64,000 bases of DNA from Geminicoccus roseus DSM 18922 (lineage in GTDB: Bacteria; Pseudomonadota; Alphaproteobacteria; Geminicoccales; Geminicoccaceae). The notes under the pieces are model-generated. The model made no database searches, had not been told where the DNA came from, and was given only the letters and a program-made list of their open reading frames with translations. Below, piece by piece: positions 43,184 through 53,126 of the stretch. Position numbers and translations under genes: made by a program. Numbering within the stretch: position 1 is the stretch's first letter; every line of letters begins with the position of its first letter. The stretch is taken from assembly GCF_000427665.1 (NCBI RefSeq), contig NZ_KE386572.1:3968373-4032372 (forward strand). The letters run 5' to 3'.

Positions 43184-45049
43184 TCAATTTATCTCAATCC
43201 CCTCAATCTCCTCCAGCATCTCCAACCACTTCCCCTCCGCCTTCGCCAGCCCGTCCAGATATTCCGCCTTCTTCTTCCCCAGCCCCTCCAGGTCCAGCCC
43301 CTTCATGTAGCTCTTCGGGTCCGCCATCTTGGCGTCGATCTCCGCGATCGCCGCCTGGATGCGCTCGATCAGGCGTTCCAGCTTGGCGGCTTCCTGGCGC
43401 AGTGGGGCGAGTTTCTGGCGGCGTTCGTTCTGGGTGCGCTTGGGCGGGGCGGGCTGTTGGGTGGGGGTGGGGGTTTTCTGGTTGTTGGCGCGCTCGGAGA
43501 GCATCTGCTGGCGGTAGTCGTCGATGTCGCCGTCGAAGGGGGTGACGCGGCCGTTGCCGACCAGCCAGAGGCGGTCGGCAGTGAGTTCCAGGAGGTGGCG
43601 GTCGTGGGAGACCAGGACCACGGCGCCGGGGAACTCGTTGATGGCCTCGATCAGGGCCTCGCGGCTGTCGATGTCCAGGTGGTTGGTGGGCTCGTCCAGG
43701 ATCAGGAACTGCGGGTCGTGGCAGGTGATCATGGCGAGGTTGAGGCGGGCCTTTTCGCCGCCGGACAGGTTCTTCGCGGGCGTGATCGCCTTGTCCTGGT
43801 TCAGGCCGAAGCGGGCGAGACGGGAGCGCAGCTTCTGTTCCGGGGTGTCGGGCAGGAGGCGGCGCAGGTGGGCGATGGCGTCCGCGTCGGGGGTCAGGTC
43901 CTCGATCTGGTGCTGGGCGAAGAAGCCGACCTTCAGGCCGCGGGCGCGGGTGAGCTCGCCGGACATCGGCTGGAGGCGGTCGGCCAGGAGCTTGGCGAAG
44001 GTCGACTTGCCGTTGCCGTTGGCGCCGATCAGCGCGATGCGGTCGTCGGGATCGATGCGCAAGGACAGGCCGCTCAGGATGATCTTGGAGTCGTAGCCGA
44101 CGGCGGCCCGGTCCATGGTGATCAAGGGCGGGGGCGGGGGCTCGGGCTGGGGGAAGTCGAAGACGACGTCCGGCTCCATCGCCTCGGCGTCCAGGACCGG
44201 CATCTTTTCCAGCATCTTCAGGCGCGACTGGGCCTGGCGGGCCTTGGTGGCCTTGGCGCGGAAGCGGTCGACGAAGCTTTGCAGGTGGGCTCTTCGCTCC
44301 AGCTGCTTGGCGCGCATCTTCTCGCGCAGCTCGCGCTGCTCGGCGAACTGGCGGCGGAACTGGGTGAAGCCGCCGGTCCAGGTGGTGAGCTTCTGGTTTT
44401 CCAGATGGACGATGCGCTCCGGCACGGCGTCCAGCAGGTCGCGGTCGTGGCTGATCAGCAGCAGCGAGCGCGGGTACTTCGCCAGGTGCTCGGTCAGCCA
44501 GAGGGTGGCTTCCAGGTCCAGGTGGTTGGTGGGCTCGTCCAGGAGCAGGAGGTCGGGCTCGGCGAACAGGACGCCGGCGAGAGCCACGCGCATCCGCCAG
44601 CCGCCGGAAAACGCGGAGAGCGGGCGGGCCTGCATCTCCTCGTCGAAGCCCAGGCCTTTCAGGATGATCGCGGCCCGGGCGGGGGCGGCGTCGGCCTGGA
44701 TCTCGAGCAGGCGGTTCTCGACCTCGGCGATGCGCAGGCCGTCGGTGGCGGTGGCGCGCTCCTGCATCAGCGCGTGGCGCTCCTTGTCGGCGGCGAGCAC
44801 CGCCTGCATGGGCGTGGTGGAGCCGCCCGGCGCCTCCTGGGCGACGATGCCGACGCGGATGCCGGGCTGCAGGCGGACCTCGCCGGCATCCACGTGCCAT
44901 TCGCCGGTGAGCAGGCGGAACAGGGAGGTCTTGCCGGTGCCGTTGCGGCCGACCAGGCCGAAGCGGCGGTTGGCGGGCATGTGCAGGCTGGCGCCCTCCA
45001 GGAGGACGCGGCCGGCGATTCGCAGGGTGATGTCGTTCAGGTCGAGCAT
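43184..45049 (-). CDS. ABC-F family ATPase (YheS/Uup-like)
   Basis: A 621-residue soluble protein with two ATP-binding cassettes and no membrane domain. Walker A motifs are GRNGTGKTS (residues 34-42) and GANGNGKST; signatures are FSGGWRMR and LSGGEKARL; both have [22 protein letters not shown]. The linker (QFAEQRELREKMRAKQLERRAHLQSFVDRFRAKATKARQAQSRLKMLEKM) and the C-terminal coiled coil (KLERLIERIQAAIAEIDAKM) fit YheS/Uup. Such proteins bind the ribosomal E site and help stalled translation. A partial second copy of its 3' end lies at 32895-33402. Confidence 0.95.
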   Translation of the reverse strand: MLDLNDITLRIAGRVLLEGASLHMPANRRFGLVGRNGTGKTSLFRLLTGEWHVDAGEVRLQPGIRVGIVAQEAPGGSTTPMQAVLAADKERHALMQERATATDGLRIAEVENRLLEIQADAAPARAAIILKGLGFDEEMQARPLSAFSGGWRMRVALAGVLFAEPDLLLLDEPTNHLDLEATLWLTEHLAKYPRSLLLISHDRDLLDAVPERIVHLENQKLTTWTGGFTQFRRQFAEQRELREKMRAKQLERRAHLQSFVDRFRAKATKARQAQSRLKMLEKMPVLDAEAMEPDVVFDFPQPEPPPPPLITMDRAAVGYDSKIILSGLSLRIDPDDRIALIGANGNGKSTFAKLLADRLQPMSGELTRARGLKVGFFAQHQIEDLTPDADAIAHLRRLLPDTPEQKLRSRLARFGLNQDKAITPAKNLSGGEKARLNLAMITCHDPQFLILDEPTNHLDIDSREALIEAINEFPGAVVLVSHDRHLLELTADRLWLVGNGRVTPFDGDIDDYRQQMLSERANNQKTPTPTQQPAPPKRTQNERRQKLAPLRQEAAKLERLIERIQAAIAEIDAKMADPKSYMKGLDLEGLGKKKAEYLDGLAKAEGKWLEMLEEIEGIEIN

Positions 45050-45080
45050 GGGGCGCAGGCAGCCTGCCTGGGCCCGGACG

Positions 45081-45308
45081 TCAAGAGGGGATCATCGCCT
45101 TGTCGCAGGACGGCTGGGCAGCGGCGGGTGCTGCCGCGTCCAGGCCGGAGCGCCGGCCGATGACCAGGGAGCGCACCGCGGCGCCGGCATGGGTGATCTG
45201 CAGGGAGAGCCGGTCGACCTGGTCGAGCAGGGAGGCGAGGCGGGCGAGATCTGCGTCGGGCGCCTCGGCCAGCGCCAATTGGTGCGGTGCAACGTTCGAA
45301 AATGGCAT
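45081..45308 (-). CDS. Small unknown protein (75 aa)
   Basis: ATG at 45308, with GGGGGAACCG just before it, gives a 75-residue protein: MPFSNVAPHQLALAEAPDADLARLASLLDQVDRLSLQITHAGAAV then RSLVIGRRSG. A helix with regular Leu spacing (LARLASLLDQVDRLSLQI) may form a coiled coil. No family recognised. Possibly cotranscribed with the ABC-F gene 31 bp downstream. Confidence 0.5.
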   Translation of the reverse strand: MPFSNVAPHQLALAEAPDADLARLASLLDQVDRLSLQITHAGAAVRSLVIGRRSGLDAAAPAAAQPSCDKAMIPS

Positions 45309-45506
45309 CGGTTCCCCCCGAGCCGGATTAAATATACAAAATGATTAGCAACGAACCCGGGCACGAGAAAAGAAAAAAATAATTCCACCAGTCTGGTGGA
45401 CAATATCCTGCGCCGGGTCGGTAACCGACAACGTGGCGGTTGATTTCAACGGCGAGGCATCCGGAACCGAAGCAGTCAACCAGGGCGAGTATTGAGGTCC
45501 TTCCGG

Positions 45507-46358
45507 TCAGCCTTTGACGGCGCCGGCGGTCAGCCCCTGCACCAGGTAGCGCTGGATCAGCGCGAAGAACAAACAGGCCGGGATCAGCGCCAGCACCGCC
45601 GCCGCGGTCATCTGCCCCCAGTCCACCGAGAACTTCGACACGAAGGTGAGCAGGCCCACCGGGAAGGTCATCTTGGTCTCGGACGAGATCAGCATCAGGG
45701 CGAACAGAAGTTCCGACCAGGCCGCGGTGAACACGAAGCCCAGGGTGGCGCCCATGCCCGGCAGGGTGAGCGGCAGGATCACCCGGCGCAGCGACTGGAA
45801 GCGGGTGCAGCCGTCGATCATCGCCGCCTCCTCCAGCTCCTTGGGGATGCCCTCGAAGAAGCTCTGCATCAGGAAGGTGGCGAACGGGGCGTTGTAGGCG
45901 GTGTAGACCAGGATCAGCCCGGTCAGGCTGTCGACCAGGCCGAGCGGCGTCATCAGCCGGTAGATCGGCGCGATCAGCATCACGAGCGGGAAGATCTGGG
46001 TCAGCAGCAAAAAGAACAGGACGGGGGCCTTGGCCCGGAAGGTGAAGCGGGACAGGGCGTAGCCGGACAGGCTGGCCGCCAGCGTCACCCCGATGGCCGT
46101 GCCGAACGAGACGATCACCGAGTTCGCGAAGTACCAGGGAAAGTCGGTGGCCCCCAGCACCTCGCCGAAATTGTCCAAGGTCGCCCGGCTCGGCCACAGC
46201 CGGATGCCCTCGCCGAACAGGAGGTCGGTGGGGGTGACCGCGATCTTGATCAGCCAGTAGAGCGGGAACAGCGCCGCCAGCACGTAGAGCGCCAGGGCCA
46301 GGCGATGGAAGACCGTGCCGAAGCGGCGGGCGAAGGGCGAGGCGCCGGCGACCACCAT
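45507..46358 (-). CDS. Carbohydrate ABC transporter permease (MalG type)
   Basis: A 283-residue inner-membrane permease with six helices. Start ATG 46358 (TTG two codons earlier is possible). The cytoplasmic EAA loop that docks with the ATPase is EAAMIDGCTRFQSLRRVILPL. FPLYWLIKIAVTPTDLLFGEG at the N-terminus and GLTAGAVKG at the C-terminus are typical of MalG-like subunits. Partner permease and binding protein lie upstream on the same strand. No ATPase gene is adjacent, so a shared MsmK/UgpC-type ATPase elsewhere is expected. Confidence 0.93.
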   Translation of the reverse strand: MVVAGASPFARRFGTVFHRLALALYVLAALFPLYWLIKIAVTPTDLLFGEGIRLWPSRATLDNFGEVLGATDFPWYFANSVIVSFGTAIGVTLAASLSGYALSRFTFRAKAPVLFFLLLTQIFPLVMLIAPIYRLMTPLGLVDSLTGLILVYTAYNAPFATFLMQSFFEGIPKELEEAAMIDGCTRFQSLRRVILPLTLPGMGATLGFVFTAAWSELLFALMLISSETKMTFPVGLLTFVSKFSVDWGQMTAAAVLALIPACLFFALIQRYLVQGLTAGAVKG

Positions 46359-46392
46359 CAGCAACGGCTCCGGGTCGGCAGGAAACGGGTCA

Positions 46393-47322
46393 TCAAAAGG
46401 CGCTCCGCAGCCGCTTGCGCATTTCCAGGATCAAGATCGCGTAGAGGAAAAGGAGGCCCAGCAGCACCATGGACAAGGCCGAGGCATAGCCGAAGTCCAG
46501 CTTCCGAAAGGCGATGGTGAAGATGTAGGAGGGCAGGATCTGGGTCTGCCCGGCAGGTCCCCCCCCGGTCATCACCACGATCAGGTCGCCGAAATTGGCG
46601 ATCCAGATGGTGCGGAGCAGGATGGTGATCGCCACGGTCGGGATCAGGTAGGCAATGGTGACGTGGCGAAAGCGCGCCCAGGTGCCGGCGCCGTCGATGG
46701 CGGCGGCCTCGTACATCTCGTTGGGGATCGACTGCAACGCCGCCAGGATGGTGATCGCGAAGAACGGGATGCCCCACCAGACATTGGCGGTGATCGGCCC
46801 CCACATGGCAAGCGCCGGATCCCCTAAGATGTTGTCCGGGGCGGCCAGCAGGCCCAGGGCGTGCAGCCAGTGCGGCAGGGGCCCCACCACCGGGTTGAAC
46901 AGCCAGGCAAACGTCAGGCCGGACAGGAAGGAGGGGACCGCCCAGGGCAGGAACACGATCGCCTGGACCAGCTTCTTGCCCTTGAACTCCCGCCACAGCA
47001 GCAGCGCCAGGCCAAGCCCCAGGAAGAATTGCAGGAACAGGGAGGCGAAGGTCCACCACAGCGTGTTGCCGAGAGCCCGCCAGAAGATCCGGTCCTGCCA
47101 GATCGCCTCGAAATGGGCGAGACCCACGAAGCCACGCTTGAAGGGGTTGAGGATCTGCACGTTCTGGAACGCGAAGCCGATGCCGACCACCAGCGGGACC
47201 AGCATGAACAGGGCGATCAGGACGAGGGTCGGGGAAAGATAGGTCCAGGGCTCGGCGAGCGAACGAAAGGTCCGGCGCCGGGCCGGACCTCCTTCAGGCG
47301 CGTTCAGCGCGATTCCAGCCAT
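46393..47322 (-). CDS. Carbohydrate ABC transporter permease (MalF type)
   Basis: A 309-residue permease. ATG at 47322 (MAGIALNAPEGG) overlaps the last 19 bases of the binding-protein gene, indicating coupling. WTYLSPTLVLIALFMLVPLVVGIGFAFQ is the first helix, and the EAA loop is EAAAIDGAGTWARFRHVTIAYL. It forms a heterodimeric channel with the next gene product. The substrate is probably a sugar, glycerol phosphate or polyol. Confidence 0.93.
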   Translation of the reverse strand: MAGIALNAPEGGPARRRTFRSLAEPWTYLSPTLVLIALFMLVPLVVGIGFAFQNVQILNPFKRGFVGLAHFEAIWQDRIFWRALGNTLWWTFASLFLQFFLGLGLALLLWREFKGKKLVQAIVFLPWAVPSFLSGLTFAWLFNPVVGPLPHWLHALGLLAAPDNILGDPALAMWGPITANVWWGIPFFAITILAALQSIPNEMYEAAAIDGAGTWARFRHVTIAYLIPTVAITILLRTIWIANFGDLIVVMTGGGPAGQTQILPSYIFTIAFRKLDFGYASALSMVLLGLLFLYAILILEMRKRLRSAF

Positions 47323-48569
47323 TTTTTCTGCGCATCGGTGAGATAGGCCGCCCATTCATCGGCGACGTCCTGGGGCGTGCGCTGGCCCAGCAGCATTTCC
47401 TGGCCGCCGGTGATCGAGATCTGGTCGGCGAAGAAGCCGAACTCCTCGAGATATGTGGGCATGGCGGTGAGCTGCCAGCGCGGGTCGTTCAGCTCGGTGA
47501 ACCAGCCGCGATACTGCTCGGTGTCGAAGAACGGGTCGTTTTCCGCACCTTTGTGGATCGGGATCACGCCGACCACCTTGGCCCATTCCAGGTTCATCTC
47601 CGGCGAGGACAGGTGCGCGATCAGCTTCCAGCTCTCGTCCTTGGCCTCGCTGGCCGAGAACATCGCCCAGCCGGCATAGCCCATGGTCGGGAAGGACTTG
47701 CCGGAGGGCCCGAGCGGCATCGGCGCCACCGCGAACTTGTCGGCCGGCATCCGTTCCGCCACCGCGATCAAAGCGTCCGGGTCCTGGTCGAGCATCGCGC
47801 AGGTGCCGGAATAGAACCCGGCCACGATCTCGTTGAAGCCCCAGTTGACGCTGTCCTTGGGAACGGCGCCCTCCTGGTACATGTCGGCCAGGATCTGCAG
47901 GCCGGCCACCGCCTCCGGCTTGTTCAACGTCGAGTTGCCTTCCTCGTCGAAGAACTCGTTGGAGCCCATCTCGTTCAGCATGAACATGATGTAGCCGTTG
48001 GTGGCACCCGGCCCGCCGCGCAGGCAGTAGCCGGTCTTGCCCTCGCCCAGCGCCGCGATCTTCTTCGACGCCTCGACGAACTCCGCCGTGGTCTTGGGCG
48101 GCTCGCTCATCCCGGCCTGCGCGAACAGCTCCTTGTTCCAGAACATCGCCCGGATGTAGAATCCATACGGGATCATGTAGGGCGTGTCGTTGTACCAGGA
48201 GCCGAACTGCACCGCGCGGTCGGTGAGCTGCGGGGTCACCTCCCACTCGTCCAGCCAGGGCTGCAGGTTCTCCAGCTGGCCATTCGCGGCATAGAGCGCC
48301 AGCCAGCGGTCGGGCATCTCGACCACGTCGGGGATGTTGCCGCCCTGGACCATGGTCGCCAGCTTCTCGAAGGCCTGACCCCAGGGCAGCGAGGTGACCT
48401 CGACGGTCACGCCCGGGTTGGCTTCCTCGAACTTGGCGATCATGCCCTTGAGGTGCTCGGTGCGCGCCGGGCTGGTGATCACCTCGGTGAGCTTCAGCGT
48501 GGTGTCGGCCAGCGCGGTCTGCGCCAGCAGCGAGAGCGCCAGGGCGCCCGCGGTCATCCAGGTCTTCAT
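47304..48569 (-). CDS. Extracellular sugar-binding protein of ABC importer
   Basis: A 421-residue periplasmic protein with signal peptide MKTWMTAGALALSLLAQTALA. The family 1 binding-protein core is clear: MIAKFEEANPGVTVEV, FEKLATMVQGGNIPDVVEM, YMIPYGFYIRAMFWNKELFAQAG, and later FPTMGYAGWAMFSASEAKDESWKL. It delivers a carbohydrate to the two permeases downstream. The trans-sulfuration-type gene ends 32 bp upstream on the same strand and might belong to the same transcript. Confidence 0.93.
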   Translation of the reverse strand: MKTWMTAGALALSLLAQTALADTTLKLTEVITSPARTEHLKGMIAKFEEANPGVTVEVTSLPWGQAFEKLATMVQGGNIPDVVEMPDRWLALYAANGQLENLQPWLDEWEVTPQLTDRAVQFGSWYNDTPYMIPYGFYIRAMFWNKELFAQAGMSEPPKTTAEFVEASKKIAALGEGKTGYCLRGGPGATNGYIMFMLNEMGSNEFFDEEGNSTLNKPEAVAGLQILADMYQEGAVPKDSVNWGFNEIVAGFYSGTCAMLDQDPDALIAVAERMPADKFAVAPMPLGPSGKSFPTMGYAGWAMFSASEAKDESWKLIAHLSSPEMNLEWAKVVGVIPIHKGAENDPFFDTEQYRGWFTELNDPRWQLTAMPTYLEEFGFFADQISITGGQEMLLGQRTPQDVADEWAAYLTDAQKKWLESR

Positions 48570-48600
48570 CGTCGTCGCTCTCCCTTGGGAAGCCGGACCG

Positions 48601-49824
48601 TCAGGCGGTCCGCTCCCGTCTCGCCCACCAGCCCTTCTTCACGGGCTTCTTCACCTGTCCGCCGGCTTCCTGCAGCGCCCGGGTCACGTCGCCGATCAGG
48701 TCGGCGGGCGATTCCAGCCCGACATGCAGCCGGACGATACGCGCGCCGACCCCGAAATCCACGACCGAATTGGGCCCGGCCGCCTGCTCGTGGGCGATCG
48801 CCGCCGGCACCACCAGGCTCTCATGGCCGCCCCAGCTCACGCCGAGCTTGAACAGGCGCAGGGCGTCGCAGAAGGCCTCGATGTCGACCTCGGGCGCCGC
48901 CTCGAACGAGAACAGCGACGAACTGCCGAGCAGCTGGCGCTCGTCGACCTTGCCGGCCAGGGCCGGGTGGAGCACCCGCGCCACGCCCGGCAGGCCCTGC
49001 AGCGCCTCGGCCACGGTGATCGCCGCGTTCTCCTGGGCCAGCATCCTGGCCGGCAGGGTGCGCAGGCCGCGCAGCAACAGGAACGCCTCGAACGGCGCCA
49101 GCTTGGCCCCCAGATAGGGGATCGACGAGGTCGCCAGGCGCTGGATGGCGGCGGCGCTGCCGCAGACCACGCCGGCCACCGTGTCGCTGTGCCCGGACAA
49201 GTATTTCGACGCCGAGTGCAGCACGATGTCGATGCCGTGGATGGCCGGGCGCTGGAAGATCGGGGTGGCCCAGCTGTTGTCGGCGATGGTGGTCACACCC
49301 TGCGCCTTGGCCAGCCTGGCTATCGCCGCCAGGTCCTGCACCTCGAAGGTCCAGGAGGTCGGCGTCTCCAGGTAGAGCAGCTTCGCGCCGGGCAGGGCCT
49401 TCTCGATCGCGCCCAGGTCGCTGCCGTCCACATAGTCGACGGTCACGCCCAGCTTGGGCAGCATGGTCTGGAAGAAGCGGTAGGCGTCCGGGTAGAGATG
49501 GCGGACCGCCACGATCCGGTCGCCGGCCTCCACATGGGCCAGCACCGCGCCACTGATCGCGGCCATGCCGGAGGCGAAGCCGCGCGCGGCCTCGGTGCCC
49601 TCCAGCCTGGCCATCTTCTCCTCGAACACCTGCACGGTCGGGTTGCCGACCCGGCTGTAGATCGCCTGCTGCTTCTCGCCGGCGAACACCGAGCGCATCT
49701 CGGCATAGGAGCGGAAGGTGAACAGGGAGGTCTGGTAGATCGGCGGGACCACCGCCCCTTCGTCGAACCGCGGGTCGTGGGCGCAGATGCTGCCGGCCTC
49801 GGACCACCAACTCGAATCGCTCAA
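48601..49824 (-). CDS. PLP-dependent trans-sulfuration family enzyme (cystathionine synthase/lyase type)
   Basis: A 407-residue fold-type I PLP enzyme, start TTG 49824. PLP-binding Lys207 lies in LHSASKYLSGH; YSRVGNPTVQVFEEKMARLEG with the Tyr and Arg that bind phosphate of the neighbouring subunit, and LYLETPTSW and ADNSWATPIFQRP are all typical. The C-terminal DFGVGARIVRLHVGLESPADLIGDV is also typical. Members make or cleave cystathionine or methionine. Here it sits between two sugar ABC importers, so its metabolic role is not obvious. Confidence 0.92.
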   Translation of the reverse strand: MSDSSWWSEAGSICAHDPRFDEGAVVPPIYQTSLFTFRSYAEMRSVFAGEKQQAIYSRVGNPTVQVFEEKMARLEGTEAARGFASGMAAISGAVLAHVEAGDRIVAVRHLYPDAYRFFQTMLPKLGVTVDYVDGSDLGAIEKALPGAKLLYLETPTSWTFEVQDLAAIARLAKAQGVTTIADNSWATPIFQRPAIHGIDIVLHSASKYLSGHSDTVAGVVCGSAAAIQRLATSSIPYLGAKLAPFEAFLLLRGLRTLPARMLAQENAAITVAEALQGLPGVARVLHPALAGKVDERQLLGSSSLFSFEAAPEVDIEAFCDALRLFKLGVSWGGHESLVVPAAIAHEQAAGPNSVVDFGVGARIVRLHVGLESPADLIGDVTRALQEAGGQVKKPVKKGWWARRERTA

Positions 49825-49923
49825 ACGTCGCTCCTGTAGCGCGCCATGTCGGACATCGCCGGACGGTAGACGGGGCGCACGACGCTCACAAGCTTGAGGG
49901 AAAGTTCCGACGCGGTCCGGGCG

Positions 49924-50703
49924 CTACACGGTGCCGCCGAGCGTGTCCTCCAGCTCCGCCAGCTCCTTGCCGCCGGCCATCAGGTCCTGCAGCTCCTCGG
50001 CGCGGATCTCGCCGCGCACCGCGGTGCCGAGCGTCTTGCCGCGGTTGAGCACGGTGAAGCGGTCGCCCACCGCCATGGCGTGGCGGACATTGTGGGTGAT
50101 GAACACCACGCCGATCCCGCTCTTGCGGACCTTGTCGATGGTGGCCAGCACGTTGGAGGTCTGCCGGACGCCCAAGGCCGAGGTCGGCTCGTCCAGGATC
50201 AGGATCTCCGCGCCGAAATAGACCGCGCGGGCGATCGCGACGGTCTGGCGCTCGCCGCCGGACAGCGTGCCGACCGCCTGGTCCGCCTCGCGCAGATGGA
50301 TGCCCATCTTCGCCATCTCCTCCATGGTGATGGCGTTGGCCTTCTCGAAGTCGAACAGGCGGAACGGGCCGAACCGCTTCACCGGCTCGCGGCCCATCCA
50401 GAAATTGCGCACCACCGACATCAGCGGGATCATCGCCAGGTCCTGGTAGACCGTGGCGATGCCGGCAGCCATGGCGTCGCGCGGGCTGTCGAAATGCACC
50501 TCGCGGCCCGCCACCAGCATCCGGCCGGCGCTCGGCTGGTGCACCCCGGACATGGTCTTGATGAAGGTCGACTTGCCGGCACCGTTGTCGCCCAGCAGGC
50601 AGTGGCACTCGCCGGGCAGGATCGAGAACGACACCCCGGCCAGCGCGATCACCGAGCCGAACTGCTTCTCGATGTCGATCATCTCCATGAGCGGTGCGGT
50701 CAT
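49924..50703 (-). CDS. Sugar ABC transporter ATP-binding protein (single cassette)
   Basis: A 259-residue ATPase. Walker [10 protein letters not shown], signature [14 protein letters not shown], Walker [12 protein letters not shown], then the switch His in [11 protein letters not shown]. It is a single-cassette type like FrcA, whereas most ribose/inositol ATPases (RbsA, IatA) fuse two cassettes. The two-base gap from the permease stop shows tight coupling. Three genes (binding protein, permease, this) form the importer closest to the inositol enzymes. Confidence 0.93.
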   Translation of the reverse strand: MTAPLMEMIDIEKQFGSVIALAGVSFSILPGECHCLLGDNGAGKSTFIKTMSGVHQPSAGRMLVAGREVHFDSPRDAMAAGIATVYQDLAMIPLMSVVRNFWMGREPVKRFGPFRLFDFEKANAITMEEMAKMGIHLREADQAVGTLSGGERQTVAIARAVYFGAEILILDEPTSALGVRQTSNVLATIDKVRKSGIGVVFITHNVRHAMAVGDRFTVLNRGKTLGTAVRGEIRAEELQDLMAGGKELAELEDTLGGTV

Positions 50704-50705
50704 GG

Positions 50706-51842
50706 TCAGCGCTCCCCGGTGATCAGGCGGCGGATATAGGTGTTCAGGATCACGGCGATCAAAAGGATGCCGCCCAGGAACACCCGGAACAGGGAACTCT
50801 CCACCCCGGCGAAGAACAGGCCCTGCTGGACCACGCCGAACACCAAAGCACCCAAGGCAGCGCCCACCACCGAGCCGTAGCCGCCGGTGAGCAGCGCGCC
50901 GCCGATCACCACCGAGATGATCGCCTCGAACTCCTTGAGCAGGCCGCGATCGGCCGCGGCCGAGCCGAACTCGATGACCTGGCAGGTGGCGAACACGGTG
51001 GCGCAGAAGGCGGAGAACATGAACATCAGGATCTTCACCCGGTTGACCGGGACACCGACATAGCGGGCCGCCTGGGCGTCGCCGCCGGACGCGAAGATCC
51101 AGTTGCCGAATTTGGTGCGGGTCAACAGGAAATGGCCGAACAGGATCAGGGCCAGCGCCCAGACGATCAGCATCGGCACGCCGTCGACCACCGGCTCGCC
51201 GGCACGGTTGCCGGCCACGAACTTGCCGATCACGCCCAGGTCGGCCAGCCAGACGAACAGGCCCTTGAACAGGGTGCCGCCGAACAGCCAGGCCACCGGG
51301 TCGCCTTCCGCCACGTCGCGGATGCCGCCGATGATGGTCTTCCTCGTGGTGGTGATCGCCGCGTAGATGGTCAGGCCGCGCAGGATGTAGAGCGAGGCCA
51401 GGGTGACGATGAACGAGGGCAGGCCGGTCTTGATCACCAGGTAGCCGTTGAGCGCGCCGATCGCGAGCGCCAGGACGAAGGCGGCCAGGATGCCGACCCA
51501 GAGCGGGAAGCCCCAGGTCACCGAGAACAGGGCGATCACGATTCCGGAAAAGCCGATCATCGAGCCGACCGACAGGTCGAACTCGCCGGCGATCATCAGC
51601 AGGCAGGCGCCCACCGCGATGATCGCGAACTGGGCGGAGACCACGCCCCAGTTGATGATGCCTTCCGGGGCGAACATGCCGCTGTCGCGGGCGATGCCGA
51701 TGAAGAAGGCGAACACCAGGATCACGCCGCAGATGGCGCCGAGCTCCGGCCGGATCAGGGCCTTGCGGAACGGCGACTGGGCGCGCACCCGCTCGTCCCG
51801 CGCCGCGGCGGGGGTGGAAGCGGTCGATGCCTGATCGGCCAT
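50706..51842 (-). CDS. Sugar ABC transporter permease (RbsC/FrcC type)
   Basis: A 378-residue membrane protein with about ten helices. Landmarks: [33 protein letters not shown] near the N-terminus, the loop [28 protein letters not shown], and [20 protein letters not shown], all typical of ribose/fructose/inositol-class permeases. It should dimerise and pair with the single-cassette ATPase gene 2 bp downstream. Confidence 0.94.
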   Translation of the reverse strand: MADQASTASTPAAARDERVRAQSPFRKALIRPELGAICGVILVFAFFIGIARDSGMFAPEGIINWGVVSAQFAIIAVGACLLMIAGEFDLSVGSMIGFSGIVIALFSVTWGFPLWVGILAAFVLALAIGALNGYLVIKTGLPSFIVTLASLYILRGLTIYAAITTTRKTIIGGIRDVAEGDPVAWLFGGTLFKGLFVWLADLGVIGKFVAGNRAGEPVVDGVPMLIVWALALILFGHFLLTRTKFGNWIFASGGDAQAARYVGVPVNRVKILMFMFSAFCATVFATCQVIEFGSAAADRGLLKEFEAIISVVIGGALLTGGYGSVVGAALGALVFGVVQQGLFFAGVESSLFRVFLGGILLIAVILNTYIRRLITGER

Positions 51843-51988
51843 GTTTCCTCCCAGGCCGGCAGGGAGCGCCGGGCCGTCGAAAGCGTGCCGCCGACGAAGC
51901 GGCCAGGGTCAGGTGGAGGGCGGGGCAGAAGCGGCCGCGATCGCCGCGGCCGCCGCCTTTTCGGACATGCCTGGAGCGGGCCGCCCGC

Positions 51989-52942
51989 TCAGCGATACTC
52001 GCCGGCGTAGCGCTCGATCATCTCCAGGCCCTCGTTGGTGATGAAGCCCGGGCCGGAATTGATGTTGTTGCCGGGCAGGACGCCGTAGCGGACATAGTTG
52101 GTGAGCACGACCACCGGCAGGTAGGCCTGCAGGAACGGCTGCTGGTCGATGCCCCACTTGATGGTGCCGTCCTGGATCGCCTTCACGATTTCCGGACCCA
52201 GGTCGAAGGTGCCGAAATAGATCTGGCCGGCCATGCCGTTCTCTTTCAGCGCCTCGATGGTCGGGTTGGCCGAGGTGGGGCCGAGGGTCAGCACGGCGTC
52301 GGTGTCCGGGTTGGCGGACAGGTAGGCCAGGACCTTGTTCTTGATCTCGGCCGGGTCCTGGCCGGAATCGATCATCGAATCGCCGAGATCCACGCCCAGC
52401 CCGTCGGCGAAGCCGCGGCAGCGCTCGCCGACCACCGGGTTGGAGACCACGTGGTTGACGCAAAGGAACGAGCCGACGCCGTCGTTCTTGGCGCGCTCGC
52501 CGGCGGCCAGGCCGGCATCGTATTCCGGCTGGCCGACATACATCAGTGCGCCGACCTGCTTCGCCTCCTCGGGCGTGCCGGAATTGATGATGATCACCGG
52601 GATGCCCTTGGCGACCGCGTTCTCGATCGGCCCGCTCAGCACGTCGGTGTCGGCCAGGGTGGTGATGATCCCGTCGGGATTGGAGGCGGCGGTCTGCTCG
52701 ATGATTCGGGCCATGTCGGCGATGTCGCCGGTGGACGGGTTCCGGTACTCGACCTCGACCTCCATCTGCCGGCCGGCCAGGGCCAGCGCGTTCTTGATGG
52801 TGTTCCACCAGCTGTCGCTGTCGGGGGCGTGGCTGACCAGGACGAAGCGCTCGCCCTCGGCCTTTGCCGCGTCGGGCAGCGCGGTGGTGGCGAGGGTCAC
52901 GGCGAACACGGCGCCGAGCATTCTCGACATGAACGACTTCAT
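51989..52942 (-). CDS. Periplasmic sugar/inositol-binding protein
   Basis: A 317-residue binding protein with signal peptide (about residues 1-28, ending DAAKAEG). Core of the ribose-binding (peripla_BP_4) family: [66 protein letters not shown], and near the end [22 protein letters not shown]. Placed just inside the divergent promoter with an operator at 53030, so it is probably induced with the inositol genes. Myo-inositol or a derivative is the likely ligand, by context only. Confidence 0.92.
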   Translation of the reverse strand: MKSFMSRMLGAVFAVTLATTALPDAAKAEGERFVLVSHAPDSDSWWNTIKNALALAGRQMEVEVEYRNPSTGDIADMARIIEQTAASNPDGIITTLADTDVLSGPIENAVAKGIPVIIINSGTPEEAKQVGALMYVGQPEYDAGLAAGERAKNDGVGSFLCVNHVVSNPVVGERCRGFADGLGVDLGDSMIDSGQDPAEIKNKVLAYLSANPDTDAVLTLGPTSANPTIEALKENGMAGQIYFGTFDLGPEIVKAIQDGTIKWGIDQQPFLQAYLPVVVLTNYVRYGVLPGNNINSGPGFITNEGLEMIERYAGEYR

Positions 52943-53029
52943 GGTGAGCTACCTCCCTGTTGTGGCGCCCCGGACGGCGCGTCCCGCTTGAGCGAGCCTG
53001 GGCAACCAACCACAACCGGCGACGTTTCG

Positions 53030-53041
53030 CAACCGGTTGCA
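53030..53041. promoter_or_regulatory. LacI-type operator in the divergent lacI/transporter region
   Basis: GCAACCGGTTGC is a perfect 12-base palindrome with the central CG typical of LacI operators, flanked by TTTC and AAAT. It lies 88 bp after the binding-protein start and 86 bp before the lacI start, in the divergent promoter region. A near-copy stands at 57442-57459. It should be bound by the regulator at 53127 and control both directions. Confidence 0.8.
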
Positions 53042-53126
53042 AATTTGCATCGGGCATGTTCCCTGGCACAAGGTCAGCCGCGCCGGCGGAACCCCGCCGG
53101 CCGACCCAGGCAGGAGCGCAGCATCG

